DNA of 64,000 nt, from positions 82,404-146,403 of the forward strand of contig CAVVLP010000013.1 in assembly GCA_963749115.1 (NCBI GenBank), in the 5' to 3' direction. A program made the position numbers and the translations under genes. The stretch is from SZUA-36 sp963749115 (GTDB taxonomy: Bacteria; Pseudomonadota; Gammaproteobacteria; Xanthomonadales; SZUA-36). The notes under the pieces were generated by a model. That model was not told the DNA's origin, made no database searches, and saw only the letters and a list, made by a program, of their open reading frames with translations. Shown piece by piece: positions 44,401-55,394 of the stretch (position 1 is the first letter of the stretch; each line of letters opens with the position of its first letter).

Positions 44401-45589
44401 TCAGAAATCCCAGGTCCAGTATGCTTCGAGTTCAAATTCCTGACTTAATTGATCGGTAGTAACACCCAGCACATTTCCACCAAAGGCATACTCGGCAGGT
44501 GCGTAAGCGGCATTGACATTAAAGCGACTGCTCATGCTCATACGGCGACTGAAACCAATCGTGACTGCATTTTGCGCCAGGTCGCTGTCGATGGCCTGGC
44601 TAAGAATCCTCGAACTCGGCGACGGTTGGGTGCGGGAACTGAAGTCGACATACCAGGAAGAACCTTTATTATCCGCCCAGGCCCAGCCAACTGAGTACAC
44701 GGTCAGGTCATCCCATGAAAAGGTAGGGCTGGTTGAGTCACCCAACAGGGATAAGAAACGTCCCGGCAGGTTGCGACTCGCGAAGGCACCAATCTCGCTG
44801 TAAAGCACTCTTTCGACCGAGACATTCAACCACGAGTGATCGCTTGCCTGGAAGGCCAGTCCCAAGCCGCGCACGGGCCGGGATATCCAGGTCTGCACGT
44901 TGCGAATACATGCCGTGAATATTGTAAAACTCGTTCATATCAATTTGTGAACGGTAACCAGCCACCATCGTTATGCCTTCGGTGATCTCGCTACGCAATG
45001 CCAGGCTTACACCGGCACCATAACTGGTTTCTTGAAATGGTTCATAAATATTCTGGCGAAAACTTACCGGAATTGACTGGTCATATGACTGCATTCCCAA
45101 GTGGGAAACACCAAAACTTTGGGTCGCAAACACCGCTGATACACCAATAAGCTGTTTATCATTCAAACGGTGCATCAGACCGGGGGATACCAGTTTACGT
45201 TCAAGACCCTGGACACCGGAACTCATGAACGGGTCAATACCATTCATGGCCAACTCATCTGAATATTGCCAGTCGACCTCGAGCTTGAGGAATGTTTCGG
45301 GTTCGCCAAGGAGTTGTTTCGCAAAAAAAGGCAGAACGACTACGGAGTGATCGCTCATCCAGGAAACATTCAACGGTTCCACTGCCGGATCCAGCATAAA
45401 GTCAGGGGTTAACTCACGGGCGAGGTAATCCTGCCATGGACCCAACTCAAAGCCCAATACATAAAACGGTGTCAATCCCGTTCCGCCGGCACTAAACCCG
45501 GCCATCGGCAGACCGGAAACGCGGGCAACAGAAAGTGTCGGAACCAAAGCCGCAACCAACAACAAAACTGTCAAAAAACGATATCTCAT
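44401..45589 (-). CDS. FadL-like outer membrane protein (one frameshift)
   Basis: A secreted beta-barrel protein: signal peptide LLLVAALVPTLSVARVSG, then strands such as TFLKLEVDWQYSDELAMNG and TSYGAGVSLALRSEITEGI. After LDIPARARLG the frame breaks at about 44880 with an extra G in GGG; removing it gives LGLAFQASDHSWLNVSVERV and an end at EFELEAYWTWDF with terminal Phe. The DIPARARLGLAF stretch resembles the FadL family; the N-terminus is atypical. About 396 residues; substrate unknown. Confidence 0.65.
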
Positions 45590-45845
45590 TCCCTACGTTT
45601 CAATCCAACTTATAACTATCTGCAATTATGTGGCAATATGGCAGGAAAACAACAATATGTCAATTTAAAGCGGCCTCTTGGGACAAATGAGTAAGCTGTA
45701 TAAGTATATGTTCAGAAATACAAGCTAACATCCTGTTTTATCGCATAAACGGGTATGCAAACAGATTTGACTGGCAGTATCAAAAGAGTCACACACAGAC
45801 GGCATCAAAGGGAGCAGACGTTGCAGTAAAGCAACACTTGAGATT

Positions 45846-46106
45846 TCAGTCTTTGGAAGTGGCTTTTAAGGCCAAAAACTTACCTTCCCTATCCAATTCA
45901 ATCAAGTCGGTATAACCGCCGATGGGGGTGCCGTTGATCAAAATTTGAGGAACGGTGGTCCCACCGGTCAAATCTCGCATTTCCTGCTCCGCCTTGTAGT
46001 TGCCCGATAATTCAACTTCATCATAGGCCAGTCCCCTCTTGGCCAACAGATTCTTAGCGGCGTAACAGTAAGAGCAGTAAGCTTTGGTATAAATCTTAAT
46101 TTGCAT
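45846..46106 (-). CDS. grxC: Glutaredoxin 3 (GrxC-like)
   Basis: An 86-residue glutaredoxin with active site YCSYCYAAKNLL (Cys11, Cys14; CSYC in place of the common CPYC), TTVPQILINGTPIGGYTD with cis-Pro and GG, and normal length. It reduces protein or glutathione mixed disulfides in the cytoplasm. Confidence 0.92.
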   Translation of the reverse strand: MQIKIYTKAYCSYCYAAKNLLAKRGLAYDEVELSGNYKAEQEMRDLTGGTTVPQILINGTPIGGYTDLIELDREGKFLALKATSKD

Positions 46107-46226
46107 GAGTTTTCAGGTTGATGTCAGTCGGCTTCGATTCAATTTGGACTTTTATTTGGCAAATATGCTGTCTATCACTTGTTAATGTATCAATCAGGGC
46201 TTCCCCAATCGGAAATCCGCGATAGA

Positions 46227-46495
46227 CTAGTGTACTGCATCGTACTTGATGGTGCTTTCAGCCAGACGCAATGCGGTTAGCCGCCAGGCATGTTCCCGCC
46301 GGGCTAGCCAGCTACCCCAAGGGGGCATAACACAGCGGATGACTGCATTGCGTCTGGCCCGAAGGGAGGCTACCTGTGACTGCACTGCCGCGTTGGGCTC
46401 CTTGGAAAGGACCAGCCATTCCCTGCGAACCCCGCCTTGCATTGCAGCCACAGGTAGCCTCTGAAAGTGCCATCAAGTACGATGCAGTACACTAG
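46227..46495. mobile_element. 269-bp MITE-like element of nested inverted repeats
   Basis: Outer terminal inverted repeats of 35 bp (46227-46261 and 46461-46495, two mismatches; ends CTAGTGTACTGCATCGTAC and its mirror) enclose two separate internal inverted repeats. The first has perfect 14-bp arms GCCAGACGCAATGC at 46261-46274 and 46345-46358. The second has 19-bp arms starting GAGGCTACCTGTG at 46366-46384 and 46443-46461 with one mismatch. Folded, it gives a long stem carrying two side stems. A TA sits at both ends inside CTAG, compatible with TA target duplication as in IS630/Tc1-type insertions. No transposase is inside; open frames are by-products of the symmetry. Confidence 0.75.
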
Positions 46496-46561
46496 ACACA
46501 TCGACGAACAAATGGACGCAAGAAGTGTCATAGACACGCTATCTTCAGTCTCAGGGAAAGC

Positions 46562-48053
46562 ATGATTCCGGTCAAGCAAAAACACAGAACTTTGAAACAA
46601 ATTCTTATCGTGATTCTAATCGCCGACGATTAGCCTGTCAAGCATTGCGCAGACTGGTCGTGTCAATTTGCCGGAGCTGGGGAATTCGGCCAGCGATGTA
46701 CTTTCAAACAGTGAAGAGCGTGAGTATGCAGAAGGCCTGATACGTCAGATGCGGGCCTATGAACTGCTGAATGAAGACCCGCTGATCAGTGATTTCTTTT
46801 CAGACATGGGGTACAACCTGGCCGCAAGCAGTGACCAGCCGGAAGCCGCGTTTACCTTTGTGGTTCTCGACCAGCCGATCATCAATGCGTTTGCAGCGCC
46901 GGGTGGTGTCATTGCCTTGTACAGCGGTCTGATCCTGCTCGCAGATACCCAGGATGAAGTCGCCGGTGTGTTATCACATGAGATCGCCCACATTACCCAA
47001 TTGCATATGTACCGTGCCTTTGAGAAGGCCAAAACCATGAATGTTCTTGCCATGCTGGCTATGTTGGGTTTGATCCTGGCAAGTGGTGGTAATGGTGAGG
47101 TCATCCAGGGGGCTGTTATGGGCTCACAGGCCATCGCTGCACAGGCCCAGATCAACTTTACCAGGCACAATGAAGTCGAGGCCGACCGGGTCGGTATCAG
47201 GACGCTTTCTGCCGCCGGTTACGATCCGCAGGGCATGGCTGATTTCTTTGAAAAAATGGGAAAAACCAGCCGCGCCAGCGGTGAAGGACCACCCGAGTTT
47301 CTGCGTACCCACCCGGTTTCTGTCAACCGTATCGCTGAAGCCAAAAGCCGCATTCAGAACCTGCCACCGGTTGAAGCGGACGAAGGCCGGCAATTCTACA
47401 TTGTGCAAGCCAGGCTGCGGGCGCTGCTTGAGGATGACCCGAAAAAGGCCATTGAATATTTCAACAACGAATTGGAAAAGCCGCTTACCGACGCAAGAAG
47501 AAACGGCAACCTTTATGGCCTGGCCATAGCGACACAGAGAAATACAGACTATGACAAAGCCGAGGCCATTCTTAGCGACCTGTTGGAAAAAGAACCATCG
47601 CGGCTGGCTTTTCAATTACAGATGGCAAACCTGCAGCGGAAAAGAGGCAATCCGCAACAGGCTATCGATAGCCTCGCTGATCTTTACCGTAGCTTTCCAG
47701 GCAACCAGGCGATTGCGCTCGAGTATGGAAAAGCACTTTTGGATCAACCTGACCCCAAATTGGCTAAAACGGCAAGCGAGGTATTGAGACAACAACTCGT
47801 TACCCGAAAAAATGACCCTGCGCTTTACGCACTATATGCACGGGCCGCCAATATTGCTGGTGATGAGGTCCGCTCAACTGAAGCAATTGCTGAATCCTAT
47901 TATCAGCGTGGCGGAACCGAGGAGGCAATCACTCAACTGGAAAGTCTTGAACGACGATCTGATCTCGACTACTACCAGCGCGCCAGGGTCAGTGCACGCT
48001 TGATGGAATTGCGCATTGAGGTGAGTGAATCGGATAAACCGTCACGCGGTTGA
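46562..48053 (+). CDS. bepA: BepA-like M48 metalloprotease/chaperone (signal peptide frameshifted)
   Basis: A periplasmic zinc protease with the HExxH site in LSHEIAHITQLH near residue 145 of the joined product, a later Glu in FTRHNEVEADRVGIRTLSAA, HPVSVNRIAEAKSRI, and C-terminal TPR-like helices. BepA assists LptD/BAM assembly and degrades misfolded OMPs. The clear frame opens at 46620, but a start ATG at 46562 with AGGGAAAG gives a signal sequence HRTLKQILIVILSPTISLSS after removing one A near 46618. The mature part begins about QTGRVNLPELG. Confidence 0.85.
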
Positions 48054-48116
48054 TGCTTTGAGCCAAACCCTGCCGGCTTTAATTCACCCTTCTCCCACTC
48101 AAAGCCATTGGCAATA

Positions 48117-48149
48117 ATGTCATGAAACTGTCATATACCCCCTTATAAT
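48117..48149 (+). promoter_or_regulatory. Pho box and -10 of phoBR
   Basis: ATGTCAT-GAAA-CTGTCAT (48117-48134) matches the Pho box of two CTGTCAT repeats with a 4-bp spacer. A perfect TATAAT lies at 48144-48149, 9 nt after the box, the spacing used when PhoB replaces a -35 element. Autoregulation of phoBR is the expected consequence. Confidence 0.85.
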
Positions 48150-48199
48150 ATGCCGGATGGGTTACCAATCCTTTCCATGTTAAGAATCCAGGGAAACCA

Positions 48200-48903
48200 G
48201 TGATTGAAAAACAAATCAGCGTTCTGGTTGTTGATGACGAATCAGCCATTCGTGAGATGATCCGTTTTGCACTCGGCAAATCAGACATGACGGTGAACTG
48301 TGCCGCGAGCGGAAAGGAAGCATTGGAAAAAATCAACGAACAATCGCCTGATATCATTTTGCTTGACTGGATGATGCCCAATATGAGCGGACCGGAACTG
48401 ACCCGCCGCCTGCGCAAAGATTCGCTAACCAAAGATATCCCCATTATCATGCTGACAGCCAAGATCACCGAAGATGACAAGGTGACCGGCTTGAACTGCA
48501 GGTGCGGATGATTACATCGTCAAACCATTTTCGCCCCGCGAACTGGTCGCCAGGATCAATGCGGTTCTGCGCAGATCTGACCCGGGTGGGGCAGGATGGA
48601 AAAATCTCAGCCGGTTTAATCAGCATGGATACCGTATCACGACAGGTTTTTCTTGCTGAAAAGCCGACCCATATCGGACCAACCGAATACCGTCTGCTAG
48701 AGTTTTTCATGACCCATGAAAACCGTGCCTTCAGTCGCTCACAATTGCTCGATCATGTCTGGGGCACCAATGTTTTCCTTGAAGAGCGTACCGTTGACGT
48801 ACACATCAGGCGCTTAAGAAAAGTTCTCGGCACCGCAAAGCTTGATCACTATATACAAACGGTACGCAGCCACGGTTACCGGTTTGTTGCCGCCGAACGC
48901 TGA
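48200..48903 (+). CDS. phoB: Phosphate response regulator PhoB (two frameshifts)
   Basis: Receiver domain: VLVVDDESAIREMIRFALG (acidic pocket), phosphoacceptor Asp in IILLDWMMPNMSGPEL, Thr in IIMLTAKITE. The frame breaks at about 48498 and resumes as AGADDYIVKPFSPRELVARI (with the conserved Lys), then breaks again at about 48590 in GGGG. The C-terminal winged helix reads GPTEYRLLEFFMTHENRAFS, LLDHVWGTNVFLEERTVDVH and RTVRSHGYRF-type end. Joined length about 234, normal for PhoB. It overlaps phoR by 1 nt. Confidence 0.88.
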
Positions 48904-50189
48904 TGCTTAAACGCGATTGGGTTTATCACCTGATCAGGCTGGGTATTTTAGCATCCCTGGCCTTGCTGATAGCCTGGCTGACCGGGCACGCCATTCTGAT
49001 CATGGGCATAATCCTGATCGTTTACCTGGCCTGGCAGTTTTACAATAGTTTTCGCCTTCACCGATGGTTACAGTCCTGGGAGGACAAACCACCGGAAAGC
49101 GTTGGAATGTGGTCTGACATATTCGACCGGATTGCCGCGTTGCAAAAACAGAACATCAAGCGAAGTTTGCAATATCAACAGGTCATTGACGACTTCGAAG
49201 GCCTGACTGCTGCGTTTCCCGATGCCACCCTGGTAATTAACGACCAGGGTCTCATCCGCTGGTTCAATGATTCAGCTGTGCAGTTACTTGATCTCAAAGT
49301 ACCGGATGATAAGGGTCAGGCAGTTACCAACCTGATTCGCGAACCGGCATTTGCGGATTGGTTATCCGTGCAGGATAAACTACGCAGCACCCTGGACATA
49401 GCCTGCCCTGTCGACGACAACATCAGCTTACAAATCAGTGCTGTCAGGTTCAGGAAAAACCAACGCTTGCTGATCCTGCGCGATATCACCGATATTCGAA
49501 ACCTGGAACGTATACGACAGGACCTGGTGGCCAATGTTTCCCATGAATTACGCACACCATTGACCGTACTGCTTGGTTACCTGGAGGTACTCAAGACACA
49601 ACCGGAGGAAGCCAACCCCGAGGCGATTGAGCGCATGTTTCTCCAGGCGCAGCAAATGCATGATCTACTGGAGGACCTGCTCGAACTATCCCGTCTGGAA
49701 GATACCCACAACCGGGGCTTTGAGGGTGCCGACGTGGTGGATATCCCTGCCCTGCTCGCGCAAATTGCGGAACAGGCTGAAGAGCTGAGCCAGGGTCATC
49801 ACAAACTCATTTTCAAGGTTGAACCAGGATTAAATTTGCTCGGTAAAGAGGCTGATCTTAGAAGCGCTTTCCAGAACCTGATCGTGAATGCGGTCAACTA
49901 TACCCCGGATAAGGGCAAGATCAAGGTGACCTGGCAGGAAGAGGCCGACGATATTGTGTTAAGCGTCACCGACACGGGTATTGGCATACCCCATCGCGAT
50001 ATCCCCCGGATTACCGAACGCTTTTACCGTGTCGGGGATGATCGAAACCGAAAGACCGGAGGTACCGGGCTCGGTCTTGCTATCGTCAAGCACGTACTCT
50101 ACAGCCACGATGCAAAACTGGAAGTCGACAGCAAAATTGGCAAAGGCAGTGAATTCCGCTGCATTTTTCCACCACAACGAAAAGCCTGA
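48903..50189 (+). CDS. phoR: Phosphate sensor histidine kinase PhoR
   Basis: A 428-residue PhoR-type kinase: two N-terminal helices (about residues 10-45), a PAS domain (ATLVINDQGLIRWFNDSAVQ), H box NVSHELRTPLTVLLGYLEV with His near 219, N box NLIVNAVNYTPDKG, G1 DTGIGIPHRDIPRITERFYR and G2 GGTGLGLAIVKH. It lacks a large periplasmic domain, as is usual for PhoR, which senses through the Pst/PhoU complex. Confidence 0.94.
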   Translation: MLKRDWVYHLIRLGILASLALLIAWLTGHAILIMGIILIVYLAWQFYNSFRLHRWLQSWEDKPPESVGMWSDIFDRIAALQKQNIKRSLQYQQVIDDFEGLTAAFPDATLVINDQGLIRWFNDSAVQLLDLKVPDDKGQAVTNLIREPAFADWLSVQDKLRSTLDIACPVDDNISLQISAVRFRKNQRLLILRDITDIRNLERIRQDLVANVSHELRTPLTVLLGYLEVLKTQPEEANPEAIERMFLQAQQMHDLLEDLLELSRLEDTHNRGFEGADVVDIPALLAQIAEQAEELSQGHHKLIFKVEPGLNLLGKEADLRSAFQNLIVNAVNYTPDKGKIKVTWQEEADDIVLSVTDTGIGIPHRDIPRITERFYRVGDDRNRKTGGTGLGLAIVKHVLYSHDAKLEVDSKIGKGSEFRCIFPPQRKA

Positions 50190-50271
50190 AACCGAGTGTT
50201 TGGCGGTTCCGCCGGACAAAATAAGTTTCCAGCATTCCTTCGCGGGCATTGCATTGTGATAAATCTGTAAT

Positions 50272-50305
50272 GTGTCATACAACTGTCACATAAGCCCATT
50301 AACAT
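50272..50305 (+). promoter_or_regulatory. Pho box and -10 of pstS
   Basis: GTGTCAT-ACAA-CTGTCAC (50272-50289) is a good Pho box. A -10-like TAACAT is at 50300-50305, 10 nt later. This predicts PhoB-activated expression of pstS and possibly the following porin under phosphate limitation. Confidence 0.8.
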
Positions 50306-50363
50306 GCCTCTAATTGGGCTAAAACCCAATCTCAAATACTCAAAGACTCCAGGAGTGAAAAGT

Positions 50364-51332
50364 ATGAAGATCCGAATTGCTGCAATGCTTGTTTCGGTTG
50401 CATTTCTTAGTGCAAACAATGTTTTAGCCCAGGCAACAGTGGATGAAAAACTGCCTGTGTACGAAAAAACCAGTGGTGTCTCTGGCAACCTGTCCAGTGT
50501 TGGTTCAGATACGCTGGCCAACCTGATGACTTTGTGGGCCGAGTCTTTCAAGAGGACCTACCCGAATGTCAATGTACAGATCCAGGCAGCAGGGTCATCA
50601 ACGGCACCTCCCGCACTGACAGAAAACACCTCAAATCTTGGGCCCATGAGCCGTTTGATGAAAGACAAGGAAGTGGAATCATTTGAAAAGAAATTTGGCT
50701 ACAAGCCCACACCGATAGCCGTCGCCATTGATGCACTGGCCGTATTTGTACACAAAGACAACCCCATTGAGGGTCTTACCATCCCGCAGATCGACGCCAT
50801 TTTCTCTTCAACAAGAACCTGTGGCGGTCCCGGGGATATCGACAAGTGGGGTGATTTAGGTCTTGCGGGTTCATGGGCTGGTCGTGACATTCAGCTTTAT
50901 GGGCGCAACTCTGTATCAGGCACCTATGGTTACTTCAAGGACAAGGCGCTTTGTAAAGGTGATTTCAAAAACACGGTTAATGAACAGCCGGGTTCAGCCT
51001 CGGTCGTGCAGTCGGTAAGCGCATCCATTAATGGTATCGGATACTCGGGTATCGGATACACGACCTCTTCGGTCCGTGCCGTGCCGTTGTCAAGGGAAGC
51101 CGGTAAGGAGTTTGTATCGGCCAATCCGGAAAATGCGATTGCGGGTAAGTATCCGTTGTCCCGTTTTCTTTACGTCTATGTGAACAAGGCACCAGGAAAA
51201 CCACTTCCACCTTTGACAGCTGAATTCATCAAGTTGGTTCTGTCCCGCGAAGGCCAGGAAGTTGTGGTTAAAGATGGTTATATCCCGCTACCGGCCGGGG
51301 TTGCCGAACGTGAGTTAGCGAAGATTCAGTAG
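50364..51332 (+). CDS. pstS: Phosphate ABC transporter substrate-binding protein PstS
   Basis: A 322-residue periplasmic protein: signal peptide AAMLVSVAFLSANNVLAQ, phosphate-loop regions SSVGSDTLANLMTLWAESF and QAAGSSTAPPALTENTSNLG, and GRNSVSGTYGYFKDKALC. The ATG at 50364 follows AGGAGTGAAAAG; an earlier ATG at 50304 lies in the -10 region and is rejected. It is separated from the pst permease genes, which are 8 kb away on the other strand. Confidence 0.93.
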   Translation: MKIRIAAMLVSVAFLSANNVLAQATVDEKLPVYEKTSGVSGNLSSVGSDTLANLMTLWAESFKRTYPNVNVQIQAAGSSTAPPALTENTSNLGPMSRLMKDKEVESFEKKFGYKPTPIAVAIDALAVFVHKDNPIEGLTIPQIDAIFSSTRTCGGPGDIDKWGDLGLAGSWAGRDIQLYGRNSVSGTYGYFKDKALCKGDFKNTVNEQPGSASVVQSVSASINGIGYSGIGYTTSSVRAVPLSREAGKEFVSANPENAIAGKYPLSRFLYVYVNKAPGKPLPPLTAEFIKLVLSREGQEVVVKDGYIPLPAGVAERELAKIQ

Positions 51333-51382
51333 TCACTGGAATAATTGTTGTTCTAAAAAAACCAATTGAGGAATCAGTCATC

Positions 51383-52681
51383 ATGATTTTAAAAAAAATA
51401 CGATATAGAATTACTATTACCCTAATGACTTTTTTGCTGCTGTCGCCCGTGCTTTCACAAGCGGCAACCGATGAAGATTTTGCCGCGATGCGGGCACAAA
51501 TGATGGCCTTGAGTGAGAGGCTTGATCGTCTTGAGGCCGAAAATAAGGCATTGACGGCAGCAAATGCTGAGTTGACGAAGAACAGCCAGGAAACCGCCGC
51601 TACCGTGGCTGCCGTCAGTGAAAAAACCGACGCGGTGGTCGCAGAGGTTGAAGAACAGGCAGCGAAATCCAGCTGGACCGACACCATTCGCTGGAAAGGT
51701 GATTTCCGTTACCGTTATGAAACTTTCGATATCGAAAACAGACCAAATCGCGACCGCAACCGTATACGTGCCCGTGCTGCATTGATCGCCGATGTAACAC
51801 CAACGATAGAAGTTGGGTTAGGTCTCGCATCCGGTGGTGATGACCCCGTTTCTTCAAACCAGACACTGGGCGGGGGCGGGTCTACCAAGGACCTCAGGAT
51901 CGACCTGGCCTATTTCGACTGGGATGGACTGAAAGATACCCATGTTGTACGGTGGTAAGTTCAGCAACTACATACACAGAGCCGGTAAAAACGCTCTTTT
52001 GTGGGATGGGGACTGGCGTCCGGAAGGTACCGGCATCAAGTGGGATAACGGCATGTTCTTTGCCAATGGCCTGGGCACCTGGATTGAAAGCGACAGTAAC
52101 AAGGACCAGTCATTCGCCTACCTGACCCAGCTGGGTATCAAGCTCCCGATAGGTGATAACTTCAAGCTTACCACTGGCGTGGGCTACCACATGTTTGATA
52201 CCAAGGGCTAATGGCTCATACTTTGGTGATGATGATGACTTTTTCGGCAACAGTTTTGACCCCGTCACCAATACCTACCTCTATGATTATGAGGAACTGG
52301 AATTCTTCGCTGACCTCGGCTTCGAAATGTTTGGTTACCCGGCGCTGCTGTTTGGTAACTATGTTCAAAACCAGGCAGTCGACGAAAATGACACCGGTTG
52401 GGCGGTTGGCTTCAAATATGGCTCGGCCAAGAACAAGGGTGAGTGGCAATTTGGTTATGTCTACCAGAGACTTGAGAGCAGATGCCGTTCTCGGCCTGCT
52501 GACCGATTCAGATTTTGGTGGTGGTGGCACCAATTCAAAGGGCAGCATCATCAAGGGTAGTTATGCCATTTACAAGAACTTCAATGCCAACCTCACCTAT
52601 TTTATCAATGATGTTGGCCTCGACCTGGAAGACCCGATTGACTTCAAGCGACTGCAATTGGATCTGAGCTTCAAATACTAG
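51383..52681 (+). CDS. Putative porin with N-terminal coiled coil (three frameshifts)
   Basis: A signal peptide (FLLLSPVLSQA) is followed by a coiled coil (about residues 30-90, MALSERLDRLEAENKAL) and a barrel: WKGDFRYRYETFDIENRPN, RIRARAALIADVTPTIEVG, LYGGKFSNYIHRAGKN, FGYPALLFGNYVQNQAVDEN, ending LQLDLSFKY. Breaks near 51950, 52200 and 52480 each need one base removed. It matches the putative-porin group common beside pst genes; phosphate uptake through it is suggested only by its position behind pstS. A terminator follows. Confidence 0.78.
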
Positions 52682-52731
52682 AAGATACAGTAAATTGGCG
52701 GCTTCGTCAATAAGCTGGCCGCAAGCTGACA

Positions 52732-52760
52732 AGACGGGTCCCGACGGGCCCGTCTTTTTT
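52732..52760 (+). terminator. Rho-independent terminator after the porin
   Basis: AGACGGG and CCCGTCT arms with inner CCC/GGG pairs are followed directly by TTTTTT. It closes the pstS-porin unit. Confidence 0.85.
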
Positions 52761-52843
52761 ATCCCGGACTGCATAGTTTTCATTTCCAGCAGTGATAACA
52801 GAAACCATCAATCCCGCAACCCGCATAAAGCTATAATCACCGC

Positions 52844-54302
52844 ATGAAACCCGACCCTCAGTTGGAAACCTATGCAGCAGTTGATTTAGGCAGTAACAGT
52901 TTCCACATGCTCGTTGCACGACGTGAACACGGTGAACTGCGTGTACTTGACCGTATCAGGGAAATGGTTCGACTGGGCGGCGGACTGGACAGGGACGGAA
53001 ACCTCGACCCGGAAGTCCGGCAACGTGCCCTGGCCTGCCTGTCGCGTTTTGGCCAGCGTCTGCGGGGTATTCCTGCTGACAACCTGCGCGCGGTCGGCAC
53101 CCAGACGTTCCGGCGTCTTAAAAATGCGGACGAGTTTTTGCTGGAGGTGGAGAACGCCCTGGAGTGCCCGGTGGATATCATCGCCGGTCGTGAGGAGGCC
53201 CGCCTGGTCTACCTCGGTGTCTCTCAATGGGTCGCCGGTCCGCGGCAGAAGACAACTGGTGATGGATATTGGCGGAGGAAGTACTGAACTGGTTATCGGC
53301 GAAGGTGTTGACCCGATCGAAATGGAAAGTATGCAGTTTGGCTGTGTTTCTGTAACAAACCGGTTTTTTAGCAATGGGGAAATCACTGCAAAAAGCCTGA
53401 AAATAGCCCAGCGTGCGGTCGCCGCCGAACTACAGGAGTTACAAACCGTCTACCGCAACGCCGGTTGGCAGACAGCCATCGGTTCTTCAGGCACATTCCG
53501 TTCTGCAGCAGCCATGTGCGAGGCCAATGGCTGGTGCACAAAAGGCGTCACTTCACAAGCACTCAAAAAGCTCAAACAGAAAGCCCTGTCATTCAAGACC
53601 ATCGCGGATATCGATATTGACGGCTTAAGCGAACGCCGCAAACCGGTATTTATTGGCGGTCTGGCCATACTGCTGGCCTGTTTCAAGGCCCTGGCAATCA
53701 AAGAGATGCTGGTATCGCCTTATGCTTTGCGGGAAGGCTTGTTACAGGATCTGTTGGGCAGGCTTGAGCACCGTGACCCGAGAGACAAGGCAGTCAAAGC
53801 ATTGATGACACGTTTTGCAGTTGATCCGGCACAGGTGGCACGTGTGCAAAGAACCGCATTGAATATATTCGATCAATGTATCCGCTGATGCTGCCGTTGG
53901 CGAATCACACCGGACGATGCTGGGCTGGGCCACCGAGTTACACGAGATCGGCTTGAGCTTATCCCACGAGAGTTACCAACGACATTCCGCCTACCTGGTC
54001 GAAGCCTCGGACATGTCGGGCTTCTCACGCCAGGAACAACTTTTCCTTGCCGCACTGGTTGGCTTCCAACGGCGCGATATCCCGCCAGATTACGCCGCCA
54101 GGCTTCCCGGGCGTTTACACCAGGCCCTTGACATGTGACCTTGCTGTGTATGCGACTGTCCTGGATTTTCTGCAGAACCCGCGAGGATGACGCCATTCCA
54201 GACATCAAGATCAGGCTGGATGATAGCAGGGTACGGCTTGCGCTTTATCCTCATGACTGGATGGAAAATCACCCGTTGACCATCGCCGATCTTGAAATAT
54301 GA
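52844..54302 (+). CDS. ppx: Exopolyphosphatase Ppx (three or more frameshifts)
   Basis: An ASKHA-fold phosphatase: AAVDLGSNSFHMLVARREHG (phosphate 1), AVGTQTFRRLKNADEFL, GREEARLVYLGVSQ, then in the next frame VMDIGGGSTELVIGEG (phosphate 2), IGSSGTFRSAA, LVSPYALREGLLQDLLGR. The C-terminal HD-type domain follows as HEIGLSLSHESYQRHSAYLV and ends HDWMENHPLTIADLEI at 54302. Breaks are near 53257, 53890 and 54135. Joined length about 486, typical Ppx/GppA. Removes terminal phosphate from polyphosphate. Confidence 0.85.
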
Positions 54303-54356
54303 GATTAAGGCACTGGCAAATGATTGGTCTGCAATTGGAAATAGACTACACAGACC

Positions 54357-55312
54357 ATGAACCCGACTGAAAACTGGCGCCCTACCGCCACGATCCGACC
54401 AACTTCGGGCACGGGCACGTTTATTGCGGACATCCGTGAGTATTTTTCCGGGCAGGGTGTGATGGAAGTTGAAACGCCATTGATATCCATGGCCGGCAAT
54501 ACCGATCCGGAAATCCAGTCCATCAGGACTGATATACGGCGGTTATTTACGCACCTCACCCGAGTTTGCACTCAAACGTCTGCTGGCCGCCGGCAGTGGT
54601 GATATCTTTGAACTTGGGCCGGGTTTTCCGTGCCGGTGAATCGGGTCGTTCCCATAATCCTGAATTCACCCTGCTGGAATGGTACCGGACCGGTTTCAGC
54701 TACCACCAACTGATGGATGAGGTTGCCGCGCTTGTCAGGCACTGCGGGCGCGGAAAATTTGATCAATGGCCACAACAGAAACTCAGTTATCAACAGCTTT
54801 TCCAGAAATATGCTCATCTCGACCCTTTCACCGCGGATCAACAGATCCTTATTGCAAAAGCGGATGAACATGGTATCCGTGACATCGAACTGGATCGCAA
54901 GCAATGGCTTGACCTGATCATCAGCATGGTGATCCAACCCGCCCTGCCCGAAGAATGTCTGACATTTGTCTACGATTTTCCGATGGAGCAAGCAGCACTG
55001 GCCAGGGTTCGCCAGGGTAGTCCATCACTGGCCGAGCGGTTTGAGCTCTATCTTGGGCGTATCGAACTCGCCAACGGCTACCAGGAATTAACAGATGCCC
55101 TCGAGCAGCAACAACGCTTTGACAGTGACAACAGGCAGCGTCAGAAACGCGGGCAACCGGTATGTGAGATTGACCATCACCTGATCGAAGCACTCGAATA
55201 CGGCTTACCCGAATGCGCGGGTGTTGCACTGGGTGTTGACCGTTTGCTGATGGCTATATGCGGAGCTGATTCGATTGACGAGGTAACCGCCTTTCCTTTT
55301 TCACGTGCCTGA
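54357..55312 (+). CDS. epmA: EF-P lysine ligase EpmA (two frameshifts)
   Basis: A class II lysyl-tRNA-synthetase-like protein lacking the tRNA anticodon domain. Motif 1 region VMEVETPLISMAGNTDPE, then, after a break near 54545, TSPEFALKRLLAAGSGDIFELG; after an extra G in GGG near 54615, VFRAGESGRSHNPEFTLLEW (motif 2). Motif 3 is CAGVALGVDRLLMAICGA. About 317 residues, normal for EpmA. It attaches (R)-beta-lysine to elongation factor P. Confidence 0.88.
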
Positions 55313-55352
55313 TACCTGCTTGCACGGTAATTCCACACGCGCTTCCAGGATG

Positions 55353-55380
55353 ATAAGCCCGCCTGTTCATGCGGGCTTAT
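55353..55380. terminator. Bidirectional-looking terminator between epmA and hipA
   Basis: Perfect 10-bp arms ATAAGCCCGC and GCGGGCTTAT with loop CTGTTCAT sit between convergent genes epmA and hipA. T-rich flanks are short on both sides. Confidence 0.7.
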
Positions 55381-55394
55381 TACTGTGAGTTAAT

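Noticed and set aside
46227..46464. Two overlapping open frames of about 73 residues on opposite strands
   Set aside because: They are mirror products of the inverted-repeat element and share its symmetry.
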